From Bdellovibrionales bacterium (GTDB taxonomy: Bacteria > Bdellovibrionota > Bdellovibrionia > Bdellovibrionales > JAMPXM01), in the NCBI GenBank assembly GCA_016713885.1, contig JADJOF010000007.1, positions 124,001 to 188,000 of the forward strand: a stretch of 64,000 nt of DNA, read 5' to 3'. Of this stretch, positions 42,855-51,551 are shown in pieces. The position numbers and the translations under genes were made by a program. Positions within the stretch are counted from its first letter, which is position 1; each line of letters begins with the position of its first letter. The notes under the pieces were generated by a model that was not told the origin of the DNA, made no database searches, and saw only the letters and a program-made list of their open reading frames with translations.

Positions 42855-43751
42855 ATGCTCCTTCTGCCACCGGGCCCAATCCGAAATGCGACGCATGAAA
42901 TGCCAAAAATTCAATCCCATGCTGATCTCAATCTGTTCCGTGAAAATGTCGAAAAATACGCTCAGTCTCTTCCTCGCCGTCAACGCTATTTTGTCTACCA
43001 GATTGCAACGATCGGACTCTTCAATCTTCACAGCCAAGACTCGGTCGAACACAAAGTGGCGCCGGCACTTTCACACGAGCTTCAAAAAACAGCAATTGAG
43101 ATGAATCGGAAATGGCTCAGTCATTATCCCGCCGACATGTTTGCTGTTCGATTCTTCGTCTATACAACCATCCACCGAGACGATCTTCAAACAGAGAGAG
43201 TCACGCATATTCAACAAGCCCTTGGCCACGGCGGCGTTCTTGATGATGCACTTGTCAGTTTGATTGGAAACTATCAAGACCCACGAATTCACGGAGAGCT
43301 CCAAAGATTCGGCATCCGGTCCAATAGTGCCGAGACGCCGTTGAGTAAAACTCGCGCCAACTACCTGCACCTCGCCAGAATGCTCAAGCAGAGAAATATC
43401 CACTACATGGCGATGCAGTATCCAATGGCCAACACGTCCGCGCTCCGCTCAGTATTCTCCGATCAGAAATCGAGAATGAACAATTACAGCGACCTCATCA
43501 CCGCCCCGGACATCAGCAGCACAGTCTCACCAGAGTTTTTCCATATTCTTTTTGTAAGTAACGAAAACTTCCGAGGCATTGTCACACATGAGAACGAGGC
43601 CGAATACTTCACGGACATGTTTGTCGCGAACCCTCAGCTTCGCTTTGGCCACACAACGAAAAAAGGTCACGAGCTAATCGCGGACAACATTGTCCAGGTT
43701 TTCAAAAATAACTGGGATATCCTCAAGATGAATCTGCCGACCACGCAATAA
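42855..43751 (+). CDS. SGNH/GDSL hydrolase, C-terminal part (frameshifted)
   Basis: 298 residues continuing the gene at 42293. The catalytic Asp/His block V is at the end: L-R-F-G-H-T-T-K-K-G-H-E-L-I-A. The middle is a long helical insertion (residues ~30-170) of the kind seen in membrane-anchored SGNH proteins beside SxtJ-type operons. ATG 42855 is not a true start; the frame is open further upstream. Full gene 42293-43751, about 486 codons. Confidence 0.6.
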   Translation: MLLLPPGPIRNATHEMPKIQSHADLNLFRENVEKYAQSLPRRQRYFVYQIATIGLFNLHSQDSVEHKVAPALSHELQKTAIEMNRKWLSHYPADMFAVRFFVYTTIHRDDLQTERVTHIQQALGHGGVLDDALVSLIGNYQDPRIHGELQRFGIRSNSAETPLSKTRANYLHLARMLKQRNIHYMAMQYPMANTSALRSVFSDQKSRMNNYSDLITAPDISSTVSPEFFHILFVSNENFRGIVTHENEAEYFTDMFVANPQLRFGHTTKKGHELIADNIVQVFKNNWDILKMNLPTTQ

Positions 43752-43794
43752 ATTGTCTAGCGCAGACAATGAAGTTCGATCTAATATAGGGGCG

Positions 43795-44052
43795 ATGACG
43801 CTAGCCAAAACACAATTCGAACGCCTTCGCCGTCGTGTCTTCAGCGCTTGGATGCAACTCGGCACTCTTCTGCATAAGCTGACCAGCCCTGTTATTTTAT
43901 TTGTTCTCTTCTTTTTGATCTTCACGCCCTACGCAATTCTGGTTCGCGTATTCCGCCGCCACCCAAGTTTTGACCGTCGGCCACGCTCATCCTATTGGGA
44001 GCAGCCCGAAGACAAGAGCCAGCCGGGCCGTAACTTTCAACGGCAATTTTAG
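43795..44052 (+). CDS. SxtJ-like small membrane protein
   Basis: 85 residues from ATG 43795, with GGGG close upstream. One long hydrophobic segment (S-P-V-I-L-F-V-L-F-F-L-I-F-T-P) lies between basic regions, and the end R-S-S-Y-W is typical of SxtJ-family proteins beside carbamoyltransferases. The exact role is unknown. Followed after 12 bases by a DUF5989 gene. Confidence 0.65.
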   Translation: MTLAKTQFERLRRRVFSAWMQLGTLLHKLTSPVILFVLFFLIFTPYAILVRVFRRHPSFDRRPRSSYWEQPEDKSQPGRNFQRQF

Positions 44053-44064
44053 GAGATCTCAACG

Positions 44065-44214
44065 ATGTCGTTCCTCAAAGAGTTCTTCGCCTTCCTCAAA
44101 GAAAACAAAAAACTCTGGCTCATTCCTCTTCTTGTTGTTCTGCTGGGAGTTGGCGGACTTTTGATTGTTGCTAAGTCTTCCGCTCTTGCACCGCTCATCT
44201 ACACTCTTTTCTAG
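44065..44214 (+). CDS. DUF5989-like single-helix membrane peptide
   Basis: 49 residues, below usual ORF cut-offs. It begins M-S-F-L-K-E-F-F-A-F-L-K-E-N-K-K-L-W-L-I, then a single hydrophobic helix (L-L-V-V-L-L-G-V-G-G-L-L-I-V) and a short end A-P-L-I-Y-T-L-F. AGGAG lies eight bases upstream. This matches the DUF5989 proteins that accompany SxtJ and carbamoyltransferase genes. Twelve bases separate it from the carbamoyltransferase gene. Confidence 0.75.
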   Translation: MSFLKEFFAFLKENKKLWLIPLLVVLLGVGGLLIVAKSSALAPLIYTLF

Positions 44215-44226
44215 AAACCGGCCGCG

Positions 44227-46074
44227 ATGAAGATTTTAGGAATTTCAGCGTACTACCACGATTCCGCTGCAGCCCTCGTTATCGACGGCGAAATTGCGGC
44301 AGCAGCCCAAGAGGAGCGTTTTAGTCGAATCAAACACGATGACAGGTTCCCTCATCGGGCCATCGCCGCCTGCCTCCACCAGGCCAAGAGCAACATTGGC
44401 GAAGTGGACGCCATTGTTTTCTACGAAAAACCTTTTCTTAAATTCGATCGCCTCCTCGAAACCTACCTCGCCATGGCACCGCGTGGCTTCACTTCGTTTC
44501 GAAAATCAATGCCGCTCTGGCTGAAAGAGAAGCTCTTTCTCAAAAATCAATTACTGAGCGAGATTCGGAAAATTGAGCCGGCATTCTCTGAAGAAAAACT
44601 CCTCTTCTCTGAGCACCACCTCAGTCACGCCGCGAGCGCTTTTTTTGCCTCGCCCTTTGAGCGCGCCGCAGTTCTCACCCTTGATGGTGTCGGCGAGTGG
44701 ACAACAACATCGATTTCTGTCGGAGCTCGCGAATCAGATTCGACTACCGCAACCCTAAAGCGCATTCAAGAGCTTCAATTTCCCCACTCGCTGGGACTTC
44801 TCTATTCGACATTTACAACATACGCCGGATTTAAAGTGAACTCCGGCGAATACAAGCTGATGGGCCTGGCTCCCTATGGAACCCCTAAATTTGAAAAGCT
44901 GATTTTCGATCATCTGATCGAACTCAAAGACGACGGCAGCTTTCGACTCAACCTCGAGTACTTTGACTTTTGCACTGGCATCAAAATGTTCAGTCCTAAA
45001 TTTGAAGCTCTCTTTGGCGGCCGGGCGCGCCTCCCCGAATCGACAATCACACAACATACTGCCGACATCGCCGCGTCGATCCAGTTTGCTCTTGAAAAAG
45101 TCATCGCTCGCATTGTCATCCACGCACGCGCAGCAACGCAGGAGAAAAATCTCTGCCTCGCTGGCGGCGTTGCTCTGAACTGCGTTGCCAACGGCAAGAT
45201 CTTGCGCTCTGGAGTTTTTGACAAAATCTGGATTCAACCAGCGGCCGGCGACGCCGGCGGCGCACTGGGAGCAGCCCTCAGCGCTCATCATCTTCACTTC
45301 AAAAAACCGACCCCAAGAAACAAACCTGCCACTGATTGGATGCGAGGGAGCTATCTTGGTCCCCAGTACAGCGACCAAGAGATCGAGGCTGAGCTTGAGC
45401 GTGCCGGCGCAGTCTGGCATAAGCTGATGCCAGAAGAGCTCATCGCGCGCGCGGCGAAGTCACTCAAGAGCGGATATGCACTCGGCTGGCATCAGAATGC
45501 TATGGAGTTTGGCCCACGCGCTCTGGGCAATCGCTCAATCCTTGCCGACGCACGAAGTCCTGAGACCCAAACTGTGCTGAACTTGAAAATTAAGTTCCGA
45601 GAAAGCTTCCGCCCTTTTGCGCCCGTCGTACTTTTTGAGAAAGTTCACGAGTGGTTCGATCTCAAAACGGAGAGCCCCTATATGCTTCTCGTCGACGCCG
45701 TTCACCACTCACAGCTGCGACCATCGCAGCAAACAAACGCCGCGCTCTTCGAAAAACTGAAAACTCAACGCTCGACCATTCCGGCCGTGACCCATGTCGA
45801 CAACTCCGCACGGATTCAGACCGCACACAAAGAAACCAACCCGCTTCTGCATGCGCTCCTGCCTGAGTTTGAAGCGCAAACCGGAGTGCCGTGCCTCGCC
45901 AACACCAGTTTCAATGTTCGCGGAGAACCCATCGTAGAAAGTCCAACCGATGCATTTCGCTGTTTTATGGGAACAGATCTCGATGCGTTGGCCATTGGTT
46001 CCTACTGGCTTGAAAAGTCCGAGCAGAAGCCCGAACTTCACCAGAAGTATCACCAATCGTTTTCTCTCGATTAA
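44227..46074 (+). CDS. Carbamoyltransferase (NodU/CmcH/SxtI-like)
   Basis: 615 residues. The N-terminal TobZ/YrdC-related kinase-like domain begins M-K-I-L-G-I-S-A-Y-Y-H-D-S-A-A-A and contains A-Q-E-E-R-F-S-R-I-K-H-D, S-E-H-H-L-S-H-A-A-S-A-F and L-C-L-A-G-G-V-A-L-N-C. The C-terminal domain has F-G-P-R-A-L-G-N-R-S-I-L and N-T-S-F-N-V-R-G-E-P-I-V. The family transfers a carbamoyl group from carbamoyl phosphate to a hydroxyl, via carbamoyl adenylate. The target is unknown; the SGNH hydrolase and membrane peptides upstream suggest a surface lipid or glycan. The stop overlaps the diguanylate cyclase stop. Confidence 0.9.
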   Translation: MKILGISAYYHDSAAALVIDGEIAAAAQEERFSRIKHDDRFPHRAIAACLHQAKSNIGEVDAIVFYEKPFLKFDRLLETYLAMAPRGFTSFRKSMPLWLKEKLFLKNQLLSEIRKIEPAFSEEKLLFSEHHLSHAASAFFASPFERAAVLTLDGVGEWTTTSISVGARESDSTTATLKRIQELQFPHSLGLLYSTFTTYAGFKVNSGEYKLMGLAPYGTPKFEKLIFDHLIELKDDGSFRLNLEYFDFCTGIKMFSPKFEALFGGRARLPESTITQHTADIAASIQFALEKVIARIVIHARAATQEKNLCLAGGVALNCVANGKILRSGVFDKIWIQPAAGDAGGALGAALSAHHLHFKKPTPRNKPATDWMRGSYLGPQYSDQEIEAELERAGAVWHKLMPEELIARAAKSLKSGYALGWHQNAMEFGPRALGNRSILADARSPETQTVLNLKIKFRESFRPFAPVVLFEKVHEWFDLKTESPYMLLVDAVHHSQLRPSQQTNAALFEKLKTQRSTIPAVTHVDNSARIQTAHKETNPLLHALLPEFEAQTGVPCLANTSFNVRGEPIVESPTDAFRCFMGTDLDALAIGSYWLEKSEQKPELHQKYHQSFSLD

Positions 46075-46730
46075 GAGACCTTCTTGAGTGACGCGGTCAC
46101 TGGCGCCACTGTCCAACGATTCCGGCCACCTTGCTTCGACTCATAGAGCGCCTGATCGGCACTCTTCACCCACTGATCAACCGTCTGCCCAGATTCAAGC
46201 TGCGCGATGCCCATCGATACAGTAAATCGCAGCTCTTTATCTTGATGAACAAAAACCTCTTTGCGAACACGAGCAAAGGCCTCTTCCGCACGCTTCACCG
46301 CATGCTCAGAATTATGATCTTGCAAGACAACGGCAAATTCTTCACCACCGATACGAGCGACAAAGTCTGTCCCACGACCGTAAGATTCATGTAAGATCCG
46401 GACGCACTCCTTGATGACGAAGTCGCCGATATCATGACCGTAGGTATCGTTCACTTTTTTGAAGTGATCGATATCCAAGATACAAAGACTCACCACGTTC
46501 TGAGAAACCTCGCGCAGATTCCACTGGTTTTTAATATGCTCATCAAAACTCTTGCGATTAAAGGCCCCGGTCATGTGATCTGTTCGCATCGTCCGATCGG
46601 CCTCAACGAGCTTTCGCTTCACAGTGTCAAGATTCTTTTTGATCGACGAGATTTTCTTTTTTCGTCGCTCGTCGCGCTTTGATGTGTATTCAACATACGA
46701 GTCAATAAACTCACGTGATTTGGAACGCAA
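46071..46730 (-). CDS. Diguanylate cyclase, GGDEF part (frameshifted gene 46071-47212)
   Basis: 219 residues with a coiled helical lead (K-R-K-L-V-E-A-D-R-T-M-R-T-D-H-M-T-G-A) into a full GGDEF domain. Its active loop is A-R-I-G-G-E-E-F-A-V, preceded by D-I-D-H-F-K-K-V-N-D-T-Y-G-H. It makes c-di-GMP from two GTP. No R-x-x-D inhibitory site is apparent before the loop. The frame is open upstream as E-L-K-E-A-V-E-S-E-S-I-D-V-L-R-S-K and meets the ORF 46763-47212 one base out of register. Confidence 0.85.
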   Translation of the reverse strand: MRSKSREFIDSYVEYTSKRDERRKKKISSIKKNLDTVKRKLVEADRTMRTDHMTGAFNRKSFDEHIKNQWNLREVSQNVVSLCILDIDHFKKVNDTYGHDIGDFVIKECVRILHESYGRGTDFVARIGGEEFAVVLQDHNSEHAVKRAEEAFARVRKEVFVHQDKELRFTVSMGIAQLESGQTVDQWVKSADQALYESKQGGRNRWTVAPVTASLKKVS

Positions 46731-46762
46731 AACGTCGATCGATTCACTCTCGACGGCTTCTT

Positions 46763-47212
46763 TCAGCTCTTAAAGCTTGAATGCAAGTCACGATCAGCCA
46801 CCTGCTCAAATCGCGAGTCCTCGCCAAGCTGTTCGACAAAGTCCCAAAGAATGCTTTTGAAGTCTTCGACGGTTTTTCTCACATACGTGTATTCGTCAAC
46901 TCGATAGGTGAGAAACAGATGTCGCAACCGAAATAGCAACTTCTCCGGATCAGCCTTTGACGATGGGTCGATGAGCTCTCGAGAAATTTCATCAAATGAT
47001 TCGCGTACACGGCGGATCGGATGATTTTCAATTTCAAACAGATGCTTTGAGTAGGTATCGATAAAAAACAGCAATGTCGCACGATCATCGTTGAGAGCTT
47101 GATCAAGTTTCTTTCGCTTGCGAGCCGAACTGGCATCACTTGCCCCAGCACCCGCATCTGAATCCGAATCAAAATTGAGCTGCTCGACGAGCTTTTCTAC
47201 CCATCTTTTCAT
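46763..47212 (-). CDS. Diguanylate cyclase, N-terminal helical part (frameshifted)
   Basis: 149 residues from ATG 47212 (M-K-R-W-V-E-K-L-V-E-Q-L-N-F). It is cytoplasmic and helical, with R-A-T-L-L-F-F-I-D-T-Y-S-K-H-L-F-E and L-R-H-L-F-L-T-Y-R-V-D-E-Y-T-Y, and ends S-S-F-K-S-stop. With one base inserted or removed at about 46770 it joins the E-L-K-E-A-V lead of the GGDEF ORF. Full protein about 380 residues. This part is probably the regulatory domain. Confidence 0.6.
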   Translation of the reverse strand: MKRWVEKLVEQLNFDSDSDAGAGASDASSARKRKKLDQALNDDRATLLFFIDTYSKHLFEIENHPIRRVRESFDEISRELIDPSSKADPEKLLFRLRHLFLTYRVDEYTYVRKTVEDFKSILWDFVEQLGEDSRFEQVADRDLHSSFKS

Positions 47213-47467
47213 ATGGGTCTTTTCGGTGACGGCACTCTATCTTTCAAGGGCCAGCTTTTCCTCAATCACACACGACAAAGGGCCAGCATTGTTACGACTC
47301 GCTCAAAGTCCTGTCGACCGAACGAGCGAAAGATTGTTCATTCTCCTATTGAGAATTTCAGTCCAACTAGCAGAACCGACTTGTTGTTTTGTATTTTTGA
47401 AATATGGCCGTGGAATTGCTTTACCTACTATGAGGAGTTCGAAAGAGCTCACCGGAGGTAACAAGTC

Positions 47468-49012
47468 ATGAGCCCACTATTCACAATGACACGATGTCGA
47501 TCCGCACTCACTGCAGCGAGCACACTTCTCACCCTCAGTATGGTCGCATGCTCACCTGTCACTTTTGACAACCTACCACTTGAGTCGCAAAACGGCTCGT
47601 ACTCAAACTTCTTCAAGCTGAGCGTATCAGAACTGAACATCGACCAGCCTCGGCTCGACTCAAACAAAACCTCAATTGCATTTCAAGTTCTCGATTCTAG
47701 TGGCAAGCACGTCTCGAACTTAAAAACATCCGACCTTACCATTACCGAAAATGGATCCGCTGTGCCGCCATTCAAATTGGATTCAAACTCAAAGAAAATC
47801 GTACAGCCAGTCGACATTGTCTTTGCTGTAGACATCACGGGATCCATGTCTTCGACTATTGAATCGGCCAAGACGCGCTTAATCAACTTCGTACAGAAGT
47901 CTCGCGCCAGCGGAACGCACTCTCGTATGTGCCTGATCACTTTTGGCGACAGCACCGTTAAAAAGTGCGATCGCTTCTATGACAATGATCCGTCCGACCC
48001 CAAGACTGAGGTCCAGGTCAAAGAACTCATCTCTGAGATCACTAAGCTTCGCGCGTATACCGGAATTGACGATCCGGGTGGAAGCGACCTCAATGAGAAT
48101 CCAATGCGCGCATTGATTGATGCGTCCATGGCCCCCTGGAAGGCCGACGCCCAACGCTTCGTGATTCTCATCACTGACGATGGTTTTCTCTACACCCCTG
48201 GTAACCAGGGCGCCGTTGGCATTGTCGCTCCGCGCTTTAGCGAAGTTGCTCAAGCCATTCAATCCAGCCAAATGAAGGTCTTCGCAGCAACCCCATCGCT
48301 TGCTGGATATGATAAACCTTTTTCCGGCCTTCCGGGGGTCGTTGCCGCAAGTGGCGGCGAGTGGTTCAACTTCAGCGATCTGATCTCTGGAAAGATCACA
48401 CTGGATACCATTCTCAATCGTATCGTTGATCGCGTCCAGACGACCTATGTTGTCGAGTACACGATTGATGACAAAACGACGCTCGACCCCACGCTCCCGC
48501 TCTCACAGCGCCGAATCGAAGTTCGTCTGGCAACCGGCGAAATCTACACCGTCAATGTCCAAGCGATCCAAAGCAACCTGCCCAACGGACGAGAGGCCTA
48601 TAAAAAGCGCTGGAAACTCAGTGATAAAAAAATACGAAAGGAGACCCTTTCAGTTCGAATCGACGGCCAGCGGCTCGATAGCGGCTTCACAGTTTCAGAC
48701 GACGGAGACCTTGAGTTCGAAATGCCACCGCCCGCCGGAGCGAAGATTCAGGTTCGCTACCGCTGTAACCTGCTTCGAGACGATGTCCAGCTTGAGCCGA
48801 TTGTCTTACCGGCCGATACCGACATCGACTCTGTGACGGCGATCATCAACGGGATAGAAACAAAGGACCTTGAACTCATCAAAACTCTCGACGGAACCTA
48901 CTCATTGCGACTCAACGAGCGGATCCTCTCTGAAGAAGATCCATTCGGAATTCGCGATGCCGATGGCCTGAGCATTCAAATCCGAATGCGACGCCTAAAT
49001 GAACGACGCTAA
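47468..49012 (+). CDS. VWA-domain lipoprotein
   Basis: 514 residues; GGAGGT about seven bases before the ATG. Signal with lipobox L-S-M-V-A-C. After an N-terminal Ig-like part (V-L-D-S-S-G-K-H-V) the von Willebrand factor A domain starts at ~120 with a MIDAS D-I-T-G-S-M-S, and the second metal site lies near I-T-D-D-G. The C-terminal 170 residues are beta-rich (I-R-V-D-G-Q-like repeats). It should sit on the periplasmic or outer face and bind a protein partner through Mg2+. Single gene with its own leader. Confidence 0.8.
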   Translation: MSPLFTMTRCRSALTAASTLLTLSMVACSPVTFDNLPLESQNGSYSNFFKLSVSELNIDQPRLDSNKTSIAFQVLDSSGKHVSNLKTSDLTITENGSAVPPFKLDSNSKKIVQPVDIVFAVDITGSMSSTIESAKTRLINFVQKSRASGTHSRMCLITFGDSTVKKCDRFYDNDPSDPKTEVQVKELISEITKLRAYTGIDDPGGSDLNENPMRALIDASMAPWKADAQRFVILITDDGFLYTPGNQGAVGIVAPRFSEVAQAIQSSQMKVFAATPSLAGYDKPFSGLPGVVAASGGEWFNFSDLISGKITLDTILNRIVDRVQTTYVVEYTIDDKTTLDPTLPLSQRRIEVRLATGEIYTVNVQAIQSNLPNGREAYKKRWKLSDKKIRKETLSVRIDGQRLDSGFTVSDDGDLEFEMPPPAGAKIQVRYRCNLLRDDVQLEPIVLPADTDIDSVTAIINGIETKDLELIKTLDGTYSLRLNERILSEEDPFGIRDADGLSIQIRMRRLNERR

Positions 49013-49025
49013 CAACCGCTACTGA

Positions 49026-49970
49026 TCACAGGCTCAGGGCGTATGCAATCGCGCGCACCTGAGCTGACGTTAATGACAATGACCGCATATCATCCACGCT
49101 CGTCAATGAATTGGTGATCTGCGACGCCGTTCGCCTTTTCTTTGTCGATGCCCCGATAGCACCGTGGCACGACGCGCAGCTTGTCGCATACAGTGCCTGC
49201 CCATCCAGGACCTGAATATAAAATCGCGCGTTCGTTCCAACCAAGTGGTCCCACATGGGCGGATGCACAGCGGGATCGTAAGCCTTCATCAAAACGCAAT
49301 CATAGCTCGCTCCCGGGGCGATAGGCGATGGCGAATGCGCACAGGGACGACCATTCAAGTCAGCATTCGGATTGTAGCGATCAACATGCAGCTGATGATT
49401 CACGCTATCAGCGTTCGTAAAACGAAGCGTCTGCCCAACATACATTTCTAGCATGGATGCCGATGTGTTCCACGGCGAATTACCGGTACCGGCCTTGATG
49501 CTAAACACCTGTGAAGCCGTCCCCGATGGAACTGGAGTGGGAGTCGCCGTTGACGCAACGACAGAAATCATCTTTGAAATTTGAGCAGACTGACCGTTTG
49601 GATTTGTAACCTGAGCGTAGAGCGTGACGTCAGCGGGGCTTTCACAGTGTACAGAATAGATTGAAGGCGCCGCTACCTCCTGGTGCCCATGGCAAGAAGC
49701 GGAAGTTGCATTGATACTCCAAGCATAAGCCGCACCTGTCTGTACGCCAGCGCCTTTCACCTCAAACGCAATCTCAACTCCCGTCACAGTTGGCTCTTGC
49801 TCCTTTTGAACAAGCTCAAGAGCACCTGCGGAACTTGCAGACATGGACTTCGCAAAGTCTTCTCGCAGCTGAAAGGAGTTACCACAGTTCTGATACAGAA
49901 ATGCAGAGCCTACGAGAACGAGCACGGTGACCACAGCGCTGATCGACTTTTTTCCCATAAGCGATTTCAT
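49026..49970 (-). CDS. Cupredoxin-like plus cytochrome c exported protein
   Basis: 314 residues. The N-terminal hydrophobic signal ends F-L-Y-Q-N-C-G, a lipobox-like site with Asn before Cys. Residues ~60-145 form an Ig-like domain. Residues ~150-245 look like a cupredoxin: V-G-Q-T-L-R-F-T-N, N-H-Q-L-H, Y-D-C-V-L-M and M-W-D-H-L, giving a His-Cys-His type-1 copper set. The C-terminus is a small cytochrome c with C-A-S-C-H and A-Y-A-L-S-L. It could pass electrons in the periplasm, perhaps for the nearby oxidoreductases (inference). Confidence 0.7.
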   Translation of the reverse strand: MKSLMGKKSISAVVTVLVLVGSAFLYQNCGNSFQLREDFAKSMSASSAGALELVQKEQEPTVTGVEIAFEVKGAGVQTGAAYAWSINATSASCHGHQEVAAPSIYSVHCESPADVTLYAQVTNPNGQSAQISKMISVVASTATPTPVPSGTASQVFSIKAGTGNSPWNTSASMLEMYVGQTLRFTNADSVNHQLHVDRYNPNADLNGRPCAHSPSPIAPGASYDCVLMKAYDPAVHPPMWDHLVGTNARFYIQVLDGQALYATSCASCHGAIGASTKKRRTASQITNSLTSVDDMRSLSLTSAQVRAIAYALSL

Positions 49971-50118
49971 AACTCTCCTTTGCCTCCGGTCAGTTTGACG
50001 AAACTCAAGGCGTTTGGTCCAGGGATTGCTCCCAAATCAGCCGACACACGACTTTCGTGCCTATAGACAAATAAGGAATACGCCAGTGATTCAAGTGTAT
50101 CATTCCTACATTCCCAGC

Positions 50119-51551
50119 ATGAAGCGACTGCAGAGTATTCTCAATTTGAGATGCCTCACTATCCTGGCCTGCAGCCTGGCCGTTCTGCCCCTCTTACACG
50201 CCGAGGCCAACACCGGACTCACGATGTTCCGCGGAAACCCCAACCGATCCTTCTACGGCACTGGCCCTCTACCAACGTCAGCACCCAGAAACCTTTGGCG
50301 TTATCCGGATAAACCCATGTGCGGAAACTCCTGCGTCGCCAAAGAGTGCAAACAGTGGTGCGGCACCGGCTGGACTGGCCAGCCCGTCGTCTGGGAGCGC
50401 CCAGACGGTATCACCGAGATCATTTTCGGGGCCTACGATAAACACGTGCACTTTGTCGACGCCAAGACAGGAAAGGACACCCGTGCACCGTTTCCAACCG
50501 GAGACATCATTAAAGGTTCCGTGAGTCTTGATCCAGACGGCTTTCCTCTTTTGTATTTTGGATCTCGCGACAACCGCTACCGCGTGCTCGCACTTGATCG
50601 CGAGCCGGTGAAAGAGGTTTTCAATCTCGATGCGTACAAAGTATCAAAGCGCTATTGGAATGATGACTGGGACTCGAATGGGTTCGTTCACGACGATCGC
50701 CTCTTTGTCGGTGGTGAAAACGCTTGGTTTTACATCGTCAAACTCAACCGCTCGCGCGATCTCGCCGGTTTTGTTCAAATCAAACCTGAAATCGAAGTTC
50801 AGATGCCAGGCTGGACCGAAGAGATGATGCGCAAACTTCATCCGCAAATGAAGAACACCATGATCTCGATCGAGAGTTCGCCGGTTCTTTACAAAAACCG
50901 TGTCTACTGGACAAACTCCGGCGGCATGGTCGTCGGCGTCGATTGGACGAAGGTTAAAGACAAAAAAGCGGAAATCGTGTTTTCATTTTGGACCGGCGAT
51001 GATACTGACGCAACACCCGTTGTCGACGCCGATGGCAATCTCTACGTCGCTGTCCAATACGAGCTCGATAACGGCCGATCCACTCGCGCATCCGCCGAAC
51101 GCGTCAAAGAGGTGGGTCAGCTGATCAAGCTCAATCCCTATGATAAAACCGGAAATCCGATCATATGGAGTGTCGCCATTCCACCGCGCGGAGGAGACGG
51201 CAAAGGCGGCATCTGGTCGACGCCGGCTCTCGATATAAAACGCGGACAAGTCATCGTCACCACTCACACTGGCGATCTTCTCGCTGTTGATCAAATGACG
51301 GGAAAAGAAGTCTTCCGTAAAACTCTTGGTCATCACGAGTGGTCGTCACCCGTCATCGTCGACGATCACTTGCTCGTCGGTCGCTGTGCAAAAGGCGGAT
51401 TTGAAATGTTTAACTTAAATCAGCGCGAAAACCCGAGCTACTCTGGAGTCACTCAAAACCAAGCGCCTGTGTTGAGTCAACTCCGGCTGTCTGGCGCGGG
51501 CGCATTTACGTCGGCTCCCGCGATGGGTACTTCTACGCCTTTGGCGACTAA
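50119..51551 (+). CDS. Secreted PQQ-like beta-propeller protein (frameshifted near 51430)
   Basis: About 477 residues when restored. ATG 50119 gives a signal peptide (M-K-R-L-Q-S-I-L to L-L-H-A-E-A); earlier in-frame starts do not. Blades read F-R-G-N-P-N-R-S-F-Y, I-I-F-G-A-Y-D-K-H-V-H-F-V-D-A, S-S-P-V-L-Y-K-N-R-V-Y-W. Cys pairs occur early (C-G-N-S-C and K-E-C-K-Q-W-C). Near 51430 (run AAAACCC) the frame breaks; the next frame continues L-L-W-S-H-S-K-P-S-A-C-V-E-S-T-P-A-V-W and G-S-R-D-G-Y-F-Y-A-F-G-D to TAA 51549-51551. The out-of-frame reading to 51654 is spurious. Partner of the convergent GMC gene. Confidence 0.75.
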
